A DNA stretch of 64,000 bases from SZUA-430 sp040080835 (GTDB taxonomy: Bacteria; Pseudomonadota; Alphaproteobacteria; Micropepsales; Micropepsaceae). The notes below the pieces were generated by a model that saw nothing but the letters and a program-made list of their open reading frames with translations, searched no databases and was not told the DNA's origin. The stretch is from assembly GCA_040080835.1 (NCBI GenBank), contig JBEBHP010000004.1, positions 218,977 to 282,976 of the forward strand, given 5' to 3'. Below, piece by piece: positions 26,132 to 34,522 of this stretch. The position numbers and the translations under genes were made by a program. Every line of letters begins with the position of its first letter. Within the stretch, counting starts at the first letter, position 1.

Positions 26132-26365
26132 ATGTCCGGGTCTTCAGTTGAAAGCGTAAAAGTAGATATTTCAGTTGTTGTGGGTCGCGCCAAGCTGCCG
26201 ATGCAACAGCTGCTGCGCATGGGACGCGGTGCCGTCATCGAGCTCGACGCCAAGCAAAGCGACCAGGTCCTTGTGCTGGCCAACAATCGCCCTGTAGCCC
26301 GTGGAGAAATTGTGGTTCAGGGCGACCGGATTGGCGTGACAGTTACCGAGATGCTCAAAAGCTGA
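26132..26365 (+). CDS. fliN: FliN-like (SpoA domain) flagellar motor switch protein
   Basis: 77-residue protein that is essentially one SpoA domain: VDISVVVGRAKLPMQQLLRMGRGAVIELD, then VLANNRPVARGEIVVQGDRIGVTVTEML, the standard FliN C-terminal pattern. FliN forms part of the flagellar C-ring. The ribosome site AGGAAAA precedes the ATG at 26132. No other flagellar gene is in the window, and the usual N-terminal extension of FliN is absent, so it is an orphan copy whose motor role is unconfirmed. Confidence 0.85.
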   Translation: MSGSSVESVKVDISVVVGRAKLPMQQLLRMGRGAVIELDAKQSDQVLVLANNRPVARGEIVVQGDRIGVTVTEMLKS

Positions 26366-26403
26366 TTTCTGAGGTGAATGTCCCAAACGGGGCATCTGAT
26401 TCA

Positions 26404-26430
26404 TATATAACAACGACTGTATGTTATATA
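26404..26430. promoter_or_regulatory. AT-rich inverted repeat upstream of the siroheme/cysH operon
   Basis: Perfect 8-bp arms TATATAAC and GTTATATA separated by 11 bp, in the 135-bp gap before the siroheme synthase gene. AT content is far above the surroundings. It could be an operator for a sulfur regulator or part of a promoter; neither is proven. Confidence 0.4.
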
Positions 26431-26500
26431 ATTTATTTCACGCGTGTACTTGAATAAATAGCTGCTCACCGATATCTGAGTGTGAAACTCGGGGTGAGCC

Positions 26501-27070
26501 ATGCTGCCGATTGCCGTGAATGTGGCTGAACAGCGGATTGTCGTGGTGGGTCGGGGCCTTGCCGGACTTCAACGATACGAACTTGTCCGCGCTTCCGGTG
26601 CCGAGCGGATAGTCCTTTTCGCTATCGACCAGGATGGCTGGGCCTGTCACGCCGAAGCGCTGGTACACGAGCGCCTTCCGGAAGCGGGTGACTTCAGAGG
26701 CGCAAGAGTCGTGTTCATTGCGGGGTTGCCGCTGGATGTGTCGACCGAACTCGCAGCCCTTGCGCGCCATTCAGGCGCCCTCGTGAACGTCGAGGACATG
26801 TCGCACCTCTGTGATTTCCATGTCCCCGCGATTGTTCGCCGGGGAGACCTGCTTGTGGCCGTTTCGACTGGCGGGCGCGTGCCGGGACTCGCACAGACAC
26901 TCAAACGTCACCTGGAATCAATTATCGGGCCGGAATGGGAAGTGCGTTTGCGCAATCTTGCGGACCAGCGCGCCACGTGGCGTCGGCAAGGTATTCCCAA
27001 GGATCAGGTCATCCGGCAAACGGCAGAAATAATCGAGCGGGAGCAGTGGCTCCCCGGGCGATCATCATGA
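26501..27070 (+). CDS. Precorrin-2 dehydrogenase / sirohydrochlorin ferrochelatase (siroheme synthase N-terminal type)
   Basis: 189-residue stand-alone version of the CysG N-terminal module (Met8p-like), converting precorrin-2 to sirohydrochlorin and inserting iron to give siroheme, cofactor of sulfite reductase. The NAD region RIVVVGRGLAGLQR replaces the usual GGGxVA motif. The segment NVEDMSHLCDFHVPAIVRRGDLLVAVSTGGRVPGLAQTLKRHLE is diagnostic. The CysG methyltransferase half is missing and must be elsewhere. The stop overlaps the cysH start by ATGA, giving a sulfate-assimilation operon. Confidence 0.88.
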   Translation: MLPIAVNVAEQRIVVVGRGLAGLQRYELVRASGAERIVLFAIDQDGWACHAEALVHERLPEAGDFRGARVVFIAGLPLDVSTELAALARHSGALVNVEDMSHLCDFHVPAIVRRGDLLVAVSTGGRVPGLAQTLKRHLESIIGPEWEVRLRNLADQRATWRRQGIPKDQVIRQTAEIIEREQWLPGRSS

Positions 27071-27867
27071 TCATCGACAGTGCCGCCAAATCGCCTGTGA
27101 AGCGGGCGCCGCTGCCGGTGGCACCGCGGCTGTTCGACCAGTCAGCACCGTCTGAGAGTCTGCCGGGGCAGCGCGAGCGGCTTGCCTTGCTGCAGGCGAA
27201 GTACAAGGACGCTGATGCACGCCATCTGTTGCAAGCGATTGTGTTTGATGAGTTCAAGGGTCGTGTTGCGATTGTGTCTTCATTCGGCTCGGAATCCGTG
27301 GTCCTGCTACATTTGCTGTCGCAGATAGATCCATCTGTTCCTGTCATTTTTCTGAACACCGGCAAGCTGTTCGGCGAGACTCTCAGATACCGGGACAGGC
27401 TGCAGGATGTTCTGGGACTGCTTGATGTTCGAGCAATCGGTCCAAAGTCTGCAGACCTGCAGGCGAAGGATCCGCAGGGGATCCTGTGGTCCCGGGATCC
27501 GGATGCCTGCTGCAATATCCGCAAGGTCTTGCCGCTTCAGCGAGCGCTGCTGGCGTTTGATGCCGAGATCACCGGGCGCAAGCGCTTTCAGACGCTGTCC
27601 AGGGGTGCAATCTCTCCCGTTGAACTCAACGGGGCGCGTTTCGTCGTGAACCCGCTGTGGAACTGGTCACTGAACGACCTGAAGCAGCACATCCTTGACA
27701 ACAACCTGCCGCGCCATCCCCTGGTGGAGGACGGGTTCCTTTCGATCGGATGCATGCCCTGCACGCAACGTGTCAAAGATGAGGCAGACTACCGTTCCGG
27801 AAGGTGGGCAGGCACTGAAAAGGACGAGTGTGGAATCCACGCAAATCTTGATGGCGACGGCATCTAG
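27067..27867 (+). CDS. cysH: Phosphoadenylyl/adenylyl-sulfate reductase CysH
   Basis: 266-residue reductase of activated sulfate to sulfite. It has SSFGSESVVLLHLLSQID (PP-loop type) and the redox Cys in ECGIH near the C-terminus. It also carries the paired cysteines DACCNIRK and GCMPCTQR, which bind a [4Fe-4S] cluster. That four-cysteine set is known from enzymes that use APS directly, so APS is the more likely substrate. The ATG at 27067 overlaps the preceding stop (ATGA). Confidence 0.93.
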   Translation: MIIDSAAKSPVKRAPLPVAPRLFDQSAPSESLPGQRERLALLQAKYKDADARHLLQAIVFDEFKGRVAIVSSFGSESVVLLHLLSQIDPSVPVIFLNTGKLFGETLRYRDRLQDVLGLLDVRAIGPKSADLQAKDPQGILWSRDPDACCNIRKVLPLQRALLAFDAEITGRKRFQTLSRGAISPVELNGARFVVNPLWNWSLNDLKQHILDNNLPRHPLVEDGFLSIGCMPCTQRVKDEADYRSGRWAGTEKDECGIHANLDGDGI

Positions 27868-27960
27868 TGTTGTCGAAGATTTGATCGAAGGCCAATGGCG
27901 AAATTATTGGCTGTGACGGTGATCCCGTCCTAGCTTCTGTCCCGGCGGGGACACTCTGGC

Positions 27961-28680
27961 ATGCCCCGGATAAAAGAGAACGGGTGCGTCATGAGTGAAG
28001 AACAAGTCAGACCAGACTTCGACCGTCGCGTTGCAACCGCGTTGCGCGGTGCCGGGGCATCCGGGACGGGTGTGTCACTCTTCATTGTGGCTCTGGTACT
28101 CCTTGCGCCGCCCATTGCTGCCGTGGCTGTTTTTGTCTGGCTGTGGTTGAGCCGAACAGAATTGAAGCTGGTGGGGCTGGTCCGGCCCGACAACTGGGCT
28201 TGGGTTCTCGTGCTGGGTGTCGCGGCCGGTGTTGTGTCCAAGCTCCTGCTCAAGGCTGTGGTCATGCCATATCTCGGGGCGCCACCCACCAATGCGATGC
28301 TGGCACCACTCGCGGGGAACCTGCAGGCAACGCTGGTTGAGATCGCCGAGGTCATCGTGCTTGCCGGGTTTGCCGAGGAAATTGTCTTCAGAGGGTTCCT
28401 GTTTCATCGTTTGCAGGTGCTCTATGGCAGTTCGGTTGGCGCGCGAATTTTCATGGTGCTTGGTGGCGGGCTCTTTTTTGGCAGCCTGCACTGGTTCGGT
28501 CAGGGTTATTTTGGGGCCGTCAATGCCACGATCATGGGTGTGATATTCGGGACTTTGTATTTCCTGAACGGGCAAAGGCTCTGGTTTTTGATCATCATGC
28601 ATGCGGGGTTTGACGCGTTCGCCGTGTGGCTGACATACGCAGGACTTGAAGAGCAAGTTGCGCGTAGCGTATTTGGATAG
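27961..28680 (+). CDS. CPBP family intramembrane metalloprotease
   Basis: Inner-membrane protein of about 239 residues with several hydrophobic helices. The glutamate motif is AEEIVFRGFLF (EExxxRG), the first His in FGSLHWFG and the second in MHAGFDAFAVW, together the CPBP/Abi (CAAX protease-like) active-site set. Members cleave peptides within membranes or act in immunity to bacteriocins; the target here is unknown. The start may be 27961 or the ATG at 27991 (MSEEQVRPDF); both have only moderate ribosome sites. It lies 25 bp before the thiolase gene. Confidence 0.87.
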   Translation: MPRIKENGCVMSEEQVRPDFDRRVATALRGAGASGTGVSLFIVALVLLAPPIAAVAVFVWLWLSRTELKLVGLVRPDNWAWVLVLGVAAGVVSKLLLKAVVMPYLGAPPTNAMLAPLAGNLQATLVEIAEVIVLAGFAEEIVFRGFLFHRLQVLYGSSVGARIFMVLGGGLFFGSLHWFGQGYFGAVNATIMGVIFGTLYFLNGQRLWFLIIMHAGFDAFAVWLTYAGLEEQVARSVFG

Positions 28681-28705
28681 TGTCGAACTCAAGAGGTGGA
28701 CGAAC

Positions 28706-29887
28706 ATGACCGCAAATGATGTTTACGTGACGGGGATGGCGCGCACTCCCATGGGCGGTATCCAGGGCGAACTCTCGGGTCTGACGGCGCCGCATCTTGG
28801 CGCCCAGGCCATCCGGGCCGCACTGTCACGTGCGTCACTGGCGTCTGACAGGGTTGGTGAGGTCTATATGGGCTGCGTATTGTCGGCTGCAGTCGGGCAG
28901 GCTCCCGCACGGCAGGCCTCGATCCACGGTGGTGTACCAAATTCAGTGCCGTGCACGACCGTCAGCAAGGTGTGCGGTTCGGGCATGAAGGCGGTCATGC
29001 TGGCTGCAGACCAACTGCGGCAGGGCGGGACGGATGTTGCCCTTGCAGGCGGCATGGAGTCGATGACCAATGCGCCTTACCTGTTGCCCAAGGCGCGAGG
29101 CGGTTTTCGCCTTGGCCATGCCGAGGTGAAGGACCACATGTTTCTCGATGGCCTCGAAGATGCCTTTGAAGGGCGGCTAATGGGCACATATGCTGAAGAA
29201 TCCGCCAAGCACTATCAGTTCACGCGCGCTGAGCAGGATGCGTACGCAATTGAGTCCCTCAAGCGAGCGCAGCGTGCGCAGTCAGACGGAAGCTTTGAGA
29301 CCGAGATCGTTGCAGTCAAAGTGCCGGGGCGGGGCGGCGAGGTGCTGGTTTCGACCGATGAGCAGCCACGCAAGGCTGACGCGTCGAAAATTCCAGGTCT
29401 GAAACCAGCCTTTGCGAAGGACGGCACGGTGACTGCTGCGAACTCGTCGTCGATTTCGGACGGTGCGGCGGCGCTTGTGCTGGTCCGCGGTGACAAGTTG
29501 TCTTTGCTTGGGCAAAAACCCATTGCGCGCATTGTGGCACAATCGAGTCATGCTGGAGAGCCTCGCTGGTTCACCACCGCGCCGGTTGGTGCCATCGAGA
29601 AGGTCCTGGCTCGTGCGGGCTGGAAGAAAAGCGAAGTGGATCTCTTCGAGATCAACGAGGCTTTTGCCGCGGTTGCGATGATCGCCCTGCGGGATTTGGG
29701 ATTGCCGCACGACGCGGTCAACGTGAATGGCGGTGCGTGTGCGCTGGGGCACCCGATCGGTGCATCGGGCGCCAGAATTCTGGTCACACTGATATCCGCG
29801 CTGCAGCGGCGCGGCCTCAAGCGAGGTGTAGGTTCGCTGTGCATCGGTGGTGGGGAGGCGACTGCTGTGGCTGTTGAGTTGGCCTAG
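28706..29887 (+). CDS. Acetyl-CoA acetyltransferase (thiolase)
   Basis: 393-residue thiolase. Nucleophile Cys90 sits in VSKVCGSGMKAVML, the base His in FEINEAFAAVAM, and the second Cys/His motif is GGACALGHPIGASGARIL with His349. It condenses or cleaves acetyl-CoA/acetoacetyl-CoA. The ATG at 28706 follows AGAGGTGG at good spacing; the open frame from 28646 overlaps the upstream gene. No PHB or beta-oxidation partner is adjacent, so the direction of use is unclear. Confidence 0.93.
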   Translation: MTANDVYVTGMARTPMGGIQGELSGLTAPHLGAQAIRAALSRASLASDRVGEVYMGCVLSAAVGQAPARQASIHGGVPNSVPCTTVSKVCGSGMKAVMLAADQLRQGGTDVALAGGMESMTNAPYLLPKARGGFRLGHAEVKDHMFLDGLEDAFEGRLMGTYAEESAKHYQFTRAEQDAYAIESLKRAQRAQSDGSFETEIVAVKVPGRGGEVLVSTDEQPRKADASKIPGLKPAFAKDGTVTAANSSSISDGAAALVLVRGDKLSLLGQKPIARIVAQSSHAGEPRWFTTAPVGAIEKVLARAGWKKSEVDLFEINEAFAAVAMIALRDLGLPHDAVNVNGGACALGHPIGASGARILVTLISALQRRGLKRGVGSLCIGGGEATAVAVELA

Positions 29888-30054
29888 GCTTCATTTTCCA
29901 TCGCCGGTTTGACGGCGTACATTCGTTTGAATTCTCGCGATTGTGGCGTTTTGCGTGCCAAAGATTTTCCTTGCTTGTGAGTTTTTGCCTCACGAATCAC
30001 TGATTCGGATTAAGCAAGTTGAGATACCCACTGAAGTTCGCGCTCTCCTTGGTG

Positions 30055-30081
30055 TTGACGGATCCACGCGCTGGCTAGCCT
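30055..30081 (+). promoter_or_regulatory. Candidate promoter of the 30161 outer-membrane protein
   Basis: TTGACG at 30055-30060 is followed by a possible -10 (TAGCCT, 30076-30081) with a short 15-bp spacing. It is the only good -35 in the 273-bp gap before the gene. The rest of that gap (29888-30160) shows nothing else I can name. Confidence 0.35.
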
Positions 30082-30160
30082 AGGTCAATAACGATTCGAC
30101 GTTTGAAGCCGACTGGCAGCGTCGTCCAACAAACAAAAAGCACCTAACAGTGGGGTTGTC

Positions 30161-30862
30161 ATGACTAAGAACGTTTTATTGGCTTCAACTACGCTTGCCA
30201 TTGCACTGGCAGCTTCGCTGCCCGCGCAGGCTGGCGGGACATGGTCGGGAATATACATCGGCGGGCACGTCGGTGGCATTTGGGGCGACGTCAACACGAC
30301 GAAAATCGGTGAAGGCGGGACGGGCGTTCCTTTCGATGACCGTTCCAATGGCACCGAGTTCGATTTTGCTCCCAATGGTGTGCTCGGTGGCGGCCAGCTC
30401 GGGTTCAACTATCAAATGATGAACTGGGTGTTTGGCATCGAAGTCGCCGGTTCGGTTTCAGATTTCGATCAAACCCAGCTCGAAGCGTGGGATGATGTAA
30501 AGACAGTGAACTCTGACTGGAATGCCGCGGCGACGCTGCGTGCCGGGTACGCCTTCAACCAGAATTCGCTGGTCTACCTCAAGGGTGGTTATGCGATGGC
30601 GAAGCTCGAGCATGGCGACTTCGACGACAGCGGCGGAGACCAGGGTGCCTACTCCGAAAGCGAAAACCACACGGGCTGGACAGCCGGTGGCGGCTTCGAG
30701 CAGATGATTTCGTCAGATGTGTCGGTTGGCATCGAATACAATTACTACGACTTTGGCGGCGAGGATCATGTTTCCAGCTTCGGCACGGGCACCATCACCC
30801 ATGACATTGACATGACGCTGCAGACTGTGACTGCAAGAGTGAACTGGCACTGGAATCCATAG
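30161..30862 (+). CDS. Outer-membrane beta-barrel protein (Omp25-like)
   Basis: 233-residue barrel protein with a signal peptide ending AQA (about residue 24), then GGTWSGIYIGGHVGGIWGD, typical of the Omp25/Omp31 family in Alphaproteobacteria. The strands repeat as aromatic-alternating segments (FGIEVAGSVSDF, AGYAFNQNSLVYLKGGYAMAKLE, DVSVGIEYNYYDFGG) and the protein ends VTARVNWHWNP. It is monocistronic, with a strong terminator at 30888-30917. The specific role is unknown. Confidence 0.86.
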   Translation: MTKNVLLASTTLAIALAASLPAQAGGTWSGIYIGGHVGGIWGDVNTTKIGEGGTGVPFDDRSNGTEFDFAPNGVLGGGQLGFNYQMMNWVFGIEVAGSVSDFDQTQLEAWDDVKTVNSDWNAAATLRAGYAFNQNSLVYLKGGYAMAKLEHGDFDDSGGDQGAYSESENHTGWTAGGGFEQMISSDVSVGIEYNYYDFGGEDHVSSFGTGTITHDIDMTLQTVTARVNWHWNP

Positions 30863-30887
30863 GCCCAGCTGGCAAGACACGCTTTAC

Positions 30888-30917
30888 AACCCCGCGACGA
30901 AAGCCGCGGGGTTTTTT
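30888..30917 (+). terminator. Rho-independent terminator after the Omp25-like gene
   Basis: Stem AACCCCGCG (30888-30896) pairs with CGCGGGGTT (30905-30913) around an 8-nt loop, then a run of T to 30917. Confidence 0.85.
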
Positions 30918-30941
30918 GCTTGAAATAACTGGTCGTAGATT

Positions 30942-31985
30942 TCAGCTGGCAGCGCGTCTGGAAAACAGGCGAATACCGCTCATGAACGTCATGGCCAAGA
31001 GACCACCAATCCACATCAGGACACCGATCAGCGATTTCGCCAACCACTCGACGATGCGGAATGACGTCTTGAAGGATCTCAAGGCGATCTTGCCGGTGAG
31101 TTCCATGATGCCACGGGACTTGACGCCAAAGCGCTTGGTCATCGCGGCGACATCGTCCAGATTTTCGCCTGTCTTCATGAATTTCATCAGTCGGATCGTT
31201 TCCGCAGGGCCGACAGCGTTGTTGACTTCCCCCATCCGGCTGAGCAGGGGCAAAAGCTTCGCCGCGCGCACGTTTTTTCCGTAGTCGGTGAAGATGCGTT
31301 GCGTCTTGGTCAGGTCGGTCAGGTCGACACCCCGCATCGTCTGGCGCAGCAGGGGCATGTTGACTGCGTCAGTCGTGAGGCGCGTGAGCACGGTCGCAAA
31401 CTCGTTCGTCAGGCGGCCTGCGCGTTTGGCGGCCTTCACCAGAGAGATGCCAGCCTTGGCGATGATGCCACCGCCTCCTGTTGCGATTGTTGCTGCGGTT
31501 ACGCCAACACCAACGACGGAGAGACCCAGGATCAGATCGCTGTATTCCTGGCCGGCCAGCATCTTCGCGCCTTCGGTGGCGATGTCGCGCAAGTCTCCGA
31601 TAACCGTGAGATCGGATGTGACTGCGCCTGCGAGGCCCGCATTTGAATCGCCCTTGCCGGTCACAAAGCCTTCACCGAACTGGTAGGTGTTTCGAACGAC
31701 GGTCGCGGACAGCTCGTGTGCGTCGTTCAGTTTTGTGAGTGTCGGCGGCGGGACATCGTAGTCCAGAAACCTGGCGACCTCGACATACATGTCCGCGTCC
31801 TCGACATCGTCTCGTTCCAGCGCGTCGAGAATGAACCTGTTGATCTGTCCCGGGGAGGTGTGCGCCATGGTTTCAGCCCTGACAGCGGCCTCGATGGGAA
31901 TGGTGTAACCGTAACCTGACAGATAGGCGAAGCCGATGGCCACGCCTGTAAGGGCGAGCAGAACCAGACCTAGGCGGGCAATCAT
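30942..31985 (-). CDS. Membrane protein of unknown function
   Basis: 347 residues from the ATG at 31985 (MIARLGLVLLALTGVAIGFA is a leading hydrophobic helix). The frame is open up to 32102 but lacks a better start. A further Gly/Ala-rich hydrophobic stretch (LSVVGVGVTAATIATGGGG) lies at about residues 165-190 and two more helices near the C-terminus (SLIGVLMWIGGLLAMTFMSG). The region between is amphipathic and helical. I recognise no domain. Its terminus is convergent with the Omp25-like gene, and it lies downstream of an ompA-like gene that has its own terminator. Confidence 0.72.
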   Translation of the reverse strand: MIARLGLVLLALTGVAIGFAYLSGYGYTIPIEAAVRAETMAHTSPGQINRFILDALERDDVEDADMYVEVARFLDYDVPPPTLTKLNDAHELSATVVRNTYQFGEGFVTGKGDSNAGLAGAVTSDLTVIGDLRDIATEGAKMLAGQEYSDLILGLSVVGVGVTAATIATGGGGIIAKAGISLVKAAKRAGRLTNEFATVLTRLTTDAVNMPLLRQTMRGVDLTDLTKTQRIFTDYGKNVRAAKLLPLLSRMGEVNNAVGPAETIRLMKFMKTGENLDDVAAMTKRFGVKSRGIMELTGKIALRSFKTSFRIVEWLAKSLIGVLMWIGGLLAMTFMSGIRLFSRRAAS

Positions 31986-32112
31986 GGGGAACCTTGCGGC
32001 GGCAAAATGTTTGGAAAGTTCATCATCGCATGCGTTGACCCGGGAAGGAACGCTTCGGGGCGCCGAATGGGTGCATTCCTGTGCCGGACGCGCAATATTC
32101 AACCGGCAGACG

Positions 32113-32138
32113 AAAAAAAGGCGGAGCTTTCGCCCCGC
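32113..32138 (-). terminator. Rho-independent terminator after the OmpA-family gene
   Basis: On the minus strand GGCGGGGC pairs with GCTCCGCC around GAAA, followed by seven T (plus-strand A-run at 32113-32119). It lies just beyond the OmpA-family stop. Confidence 0.82.
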
Positions 32139-32166
32139 CCGCGAGATCTATGGGGGTATTGTTCTT

Positions 32167-33231
32167 CTAGTTCAGGTCGACATTGGCACGCCGGTTTTGG
32201 GGCTCCTTCATGCCGTCGCCTGTTTGAACCAGCAGGCGGCTTTCGCCAAACCCGATGGCAGAGATTGAACTGGCCGAGATGCCCTTGCTCACCAGATTCG
32301 ACTTGGCCGCCTTTGCGCGACATTCCGAAAGCTTCTGGTTTGCGGCCGTGGACCCGACAGTGTCGGTGTGACCCGAGATCTGGACTGTTGCAGATCCGAG
32401 TTCTCGGGCTGCGCTTGCCGCTTCGCTGAGCACTTCGTCAGCATTTGCCGTGATGTTGCATTTGTTGAAACCGAAGAAGACGATGTACTGACGCGCGACT
32501 GAAGGAGCGGGCAGTGATGGGGCGGGCGGAGCGACCCGCACTTCCTGCACGGGCTCAGCGTGACTGCCGAACCGGAAGCCGAGTGTGACTGTGTGCTGCT
32601 TGAGATCCTTGACGTCGACGTGTGCGACAGAAGGGGCAACTGTATCCTGGTCTTCCAGTTTCAGGTCAGGAACATAGAGGAAGCGATAGTTCATGGTCAT
32701 ATCGAGCCAGCTTGCGACTGGAACGCTCAGGCCTGCATAAGCCTGGAATGCGAGCGCGACATCGTCTCCATTGAAGGCTGGCGCAAGAGTTGCAGATTTC
32801 AGTCTGGCGTAGTCTGCGCCGACGCCGCCACCGATCGTCAGGGTCACGCCACTGCCTGCGTTGAAGTCGTACAGTCCATTTGCCATCAGTGTATAAGCGT
32901 CCAGGTTTCCGAGCGCTGCACCGGGAATGCCTCCTGTGGGTGTCAGATCGCTGAACTGGTTGTGGCGGTAGCCGCCTTCGATCTCAAAACGCCAGTTGTT
33001 AGAATACGCATATCCCAGCGCTGCGATAGCAGCCCAACCCGTGTCCTGACCCATGGTGGCCCCGGATGTGAGGCCCACTGGCGTAACGTATTGCTGAAGT
33101 TCAAAATCTTCGACCCAGTTGGCGCCGCCTTCAACGGCTCCGTACCAGCTCGTCAGACGGGCGGCGCTGGCGGGGACTGTCAGCGCCAGCATCGCTACAG
33201 CTCCGAGGACTACTTTTTTGCTCATCATCAT
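32167..33231 (-). CDS. OmpA family protein (beta-barrel plus peptidoglycan-binding domain)
   Basis: 354-residue outer-membrane protein. Signal peptide MSKKVVLGAVAMLALTVPASA, an N-terminal barrel (YGAVEGGANWVEDFELQQY, GYAYSNNWRFEIEGGYRHNQF), a Pro/Ala linker (APPAPSLPAPS) near residue 240, and a C-terminal OmpA domain with ISGHTDTVGSTAANQKLSECRAKAA. That domain binds peptidoglycan and holds the envelope together. Three consecutive ATG codons follow GGGGGTGTC; 33231 is the first of them. The 557-bp gap upstream contains a structured inverted repeat. Confidence 0.9.
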   Translation of the reverse strand: MMMSKKVVLGAVAMLALTVPASAARLTSWYGAVEGGANWVEDFELQQYVTPVGLTSGATMGQDTGWAAIAALGYAYSNNWRFEIEGGYRHNQFSDLTPTGGIPGAALGNLDAYTLMANGLYDFNAGSGVTLTIGGGVGADYARLKSATLAPAFNGDDVALAFQAYAGLSVPVASWLDMTMNYRFLYVPDLKLEDQDTVAPSVAHVDVKDLKQHTVTLGFRFGSHAEPVQEVRVAPPAPSLPAPSVARQYIVFFGFNKCNITANADEVLSEAASAARELGSATVQISGHTDTVGSTAANQKLSECRAKAAKSNLVSKGISASSISAIGFGESRLLVQTGDGMKEPQNRRANVDLN

Positions 33232-33591
33232 GACACCCCCATGCTGGTCGGCCTCTCGTGCCCGCAAGCATGTCTTGAAGAAATGTGTTCGCTTTGTGCG
33301 TTCCGGCGGTAGAGGGGATGCCGGATTGCCCAATTGAACTTTCGCACAGGGTTGCAATTTCGGAACTACGCGAGTTGATATTAGGGTAAGCGAGGAGACA
33401 ACTCAGGCGCGCGCAACTCACGGTTCGCACTCGGTTGCTTACGTCTGGTTCCTGGGAGTTGCAGGTTTTTGAACATCTACCGTTCGTTGGTGTTGGCGGC
33501 GCAGTTAGTGTTGAGGCTTGTTTCGGACGCTCGATCCTGTAGGTGTTTATGGAGCGGTTTGGAGCGTTAATTCGTTAAGGCAATACACGTG

Positions 33592-33702
33592 CACGTCAAA
33601 TCGGCTCGGTGGCTCGCTGGAGCGAGGCGTCGCCTATTGGCAACACGGGCCGATGATTGTGAGCGCACCGAGCCGATGAATTGGTGAATCCCCATGGACG
33701 TG
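33592..33702. other. Structured intergenic region with long perfect inverted repeat
   Basis: Perfect 12-bp arms ATCGGCTCGGTG (33600-33611) and CACCGAGCCGAT (33666-33677) enclose two small hairpins (CTCGC-tgga-GCGAG at 33613-33626; GCC-tatt-GGC at 33632-33641). They are themselves enclosed by CACGTC (33592-33597) and GACGTG (33697-33702). The fold looks like a branched RNA, but no T-run follows and I do not recognise the family. It sits between divergent ompA-like and gamma carbonic anhydrase genes. The remainder of 33232-33787 shows nothing else I can name. Confidence 0.5.
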
Positions 33703-33787
33703 TTGCAACGGGCGGAACTTGAACAATGTGCCTTCGTACCGCAGTTTGAGCCTCAAGCAATCGAATTGGAGTGCCCAGGGGACCGCC

Positions 33788-34315
33788 ATGAGCATCTACA
33801 GAATGGGGAAAGTAACGCCGCAGCTGCCGTCAGGGGCTGAGTACTGGATTGCGCCAAGTGCAAGTGTCATTGGCAATGTCCGGTTGCTCCGGGGAGCGAG
33901 CGTCTGGTTCGGGGCTGTCGTGCGCGGTGACAACGAGTTGATCACCATCGGCGAGAACTCCAACATTCAGGATGGCTCAGTGCTGCATACGGATCCCGGC
34001 GCTCCCATCACAATCGGCAGCGGCGTCACGGTTGGCCACATGGTCATGCTTCACGGATGTACGGTCGGCGACAACACGTTGATCGGCATCGGATCGGTTA
34101 TCCTGAATCGTACCAGGATCGGGAAGAATTGCCTGATCGGTGCCAACAGCCTGATCACAGAGGGGAAAGAGATCCCCGACAACTCGGTTGTCATGGGTGC
34201 GCCTGGCCGGGTTGTACGTCAGGCGGGCGATCAGGAAGAAGCAATGAACCGGATGTCGGCCATTCACTATGTCGAGAACTGGAAGCGCTTTTCGGCTGAA
34301 CTGGTCCAGCTTTAG
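33788..34315 (+). CDS. Gamma carbonic anhydrase family protein
   Basis: 175-residue left-handed beta-helix protein made of hexapeptide repeats. The metal histidines are visible: His67 in VLHTDPG, His84 and His89 in TVGHMVMLHGC, matching the gamma-CA zinc site. The protein begins MSIYRMGKVTPQLPSGAEYWIAPSA. The ATG at 33788 has AGGGGA upstream; an in-frame 33719 start is less likely. Many family members lack measured carbonic anhydrase activity, so the activity is inferred. Confidence 0.9.
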   Translation: MSIYRMGKVTPQLPSGAEYWIAPSASVIGNVRLLRGASVWFGAVVRGDNELITIGENSNIQDGSVLHTDPGAPITIGSGVTVGHMVMLHGCTVGDNTLIGIGSVILNRTRIGKNCLIGANSLITEGKEIPDNSVVMGAPGRVVRQAGDQEEAMNRMSAIHYVENWKRFSAELVQL

Positions 34316-34522
34316 AACTCCTGCGCATTTGTCATGATTGCGTTTACCCGCTGTTGACCTCAATGGCGGCAGAGAACCTGTTGGATCTCAAGGGGATTAG
34401 GGATTTGGCGTGTGGCACGCCATTCGCTGCACTGACACCGAAGCCGCGTTCGGGTGTTTCACTCTGGGCCATCCCGGTCCAGGCGTCACCGAAATCGACT
34501 GAGTTGAAGAGGTGTCAGCATC

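Noticed and set aside
33592..33702. Structured region as 6S, 4.5S (SRP) or tmRNA
   Set aside because: None of the conserved core sequences of these RNAs are present; left as unassigned structure.
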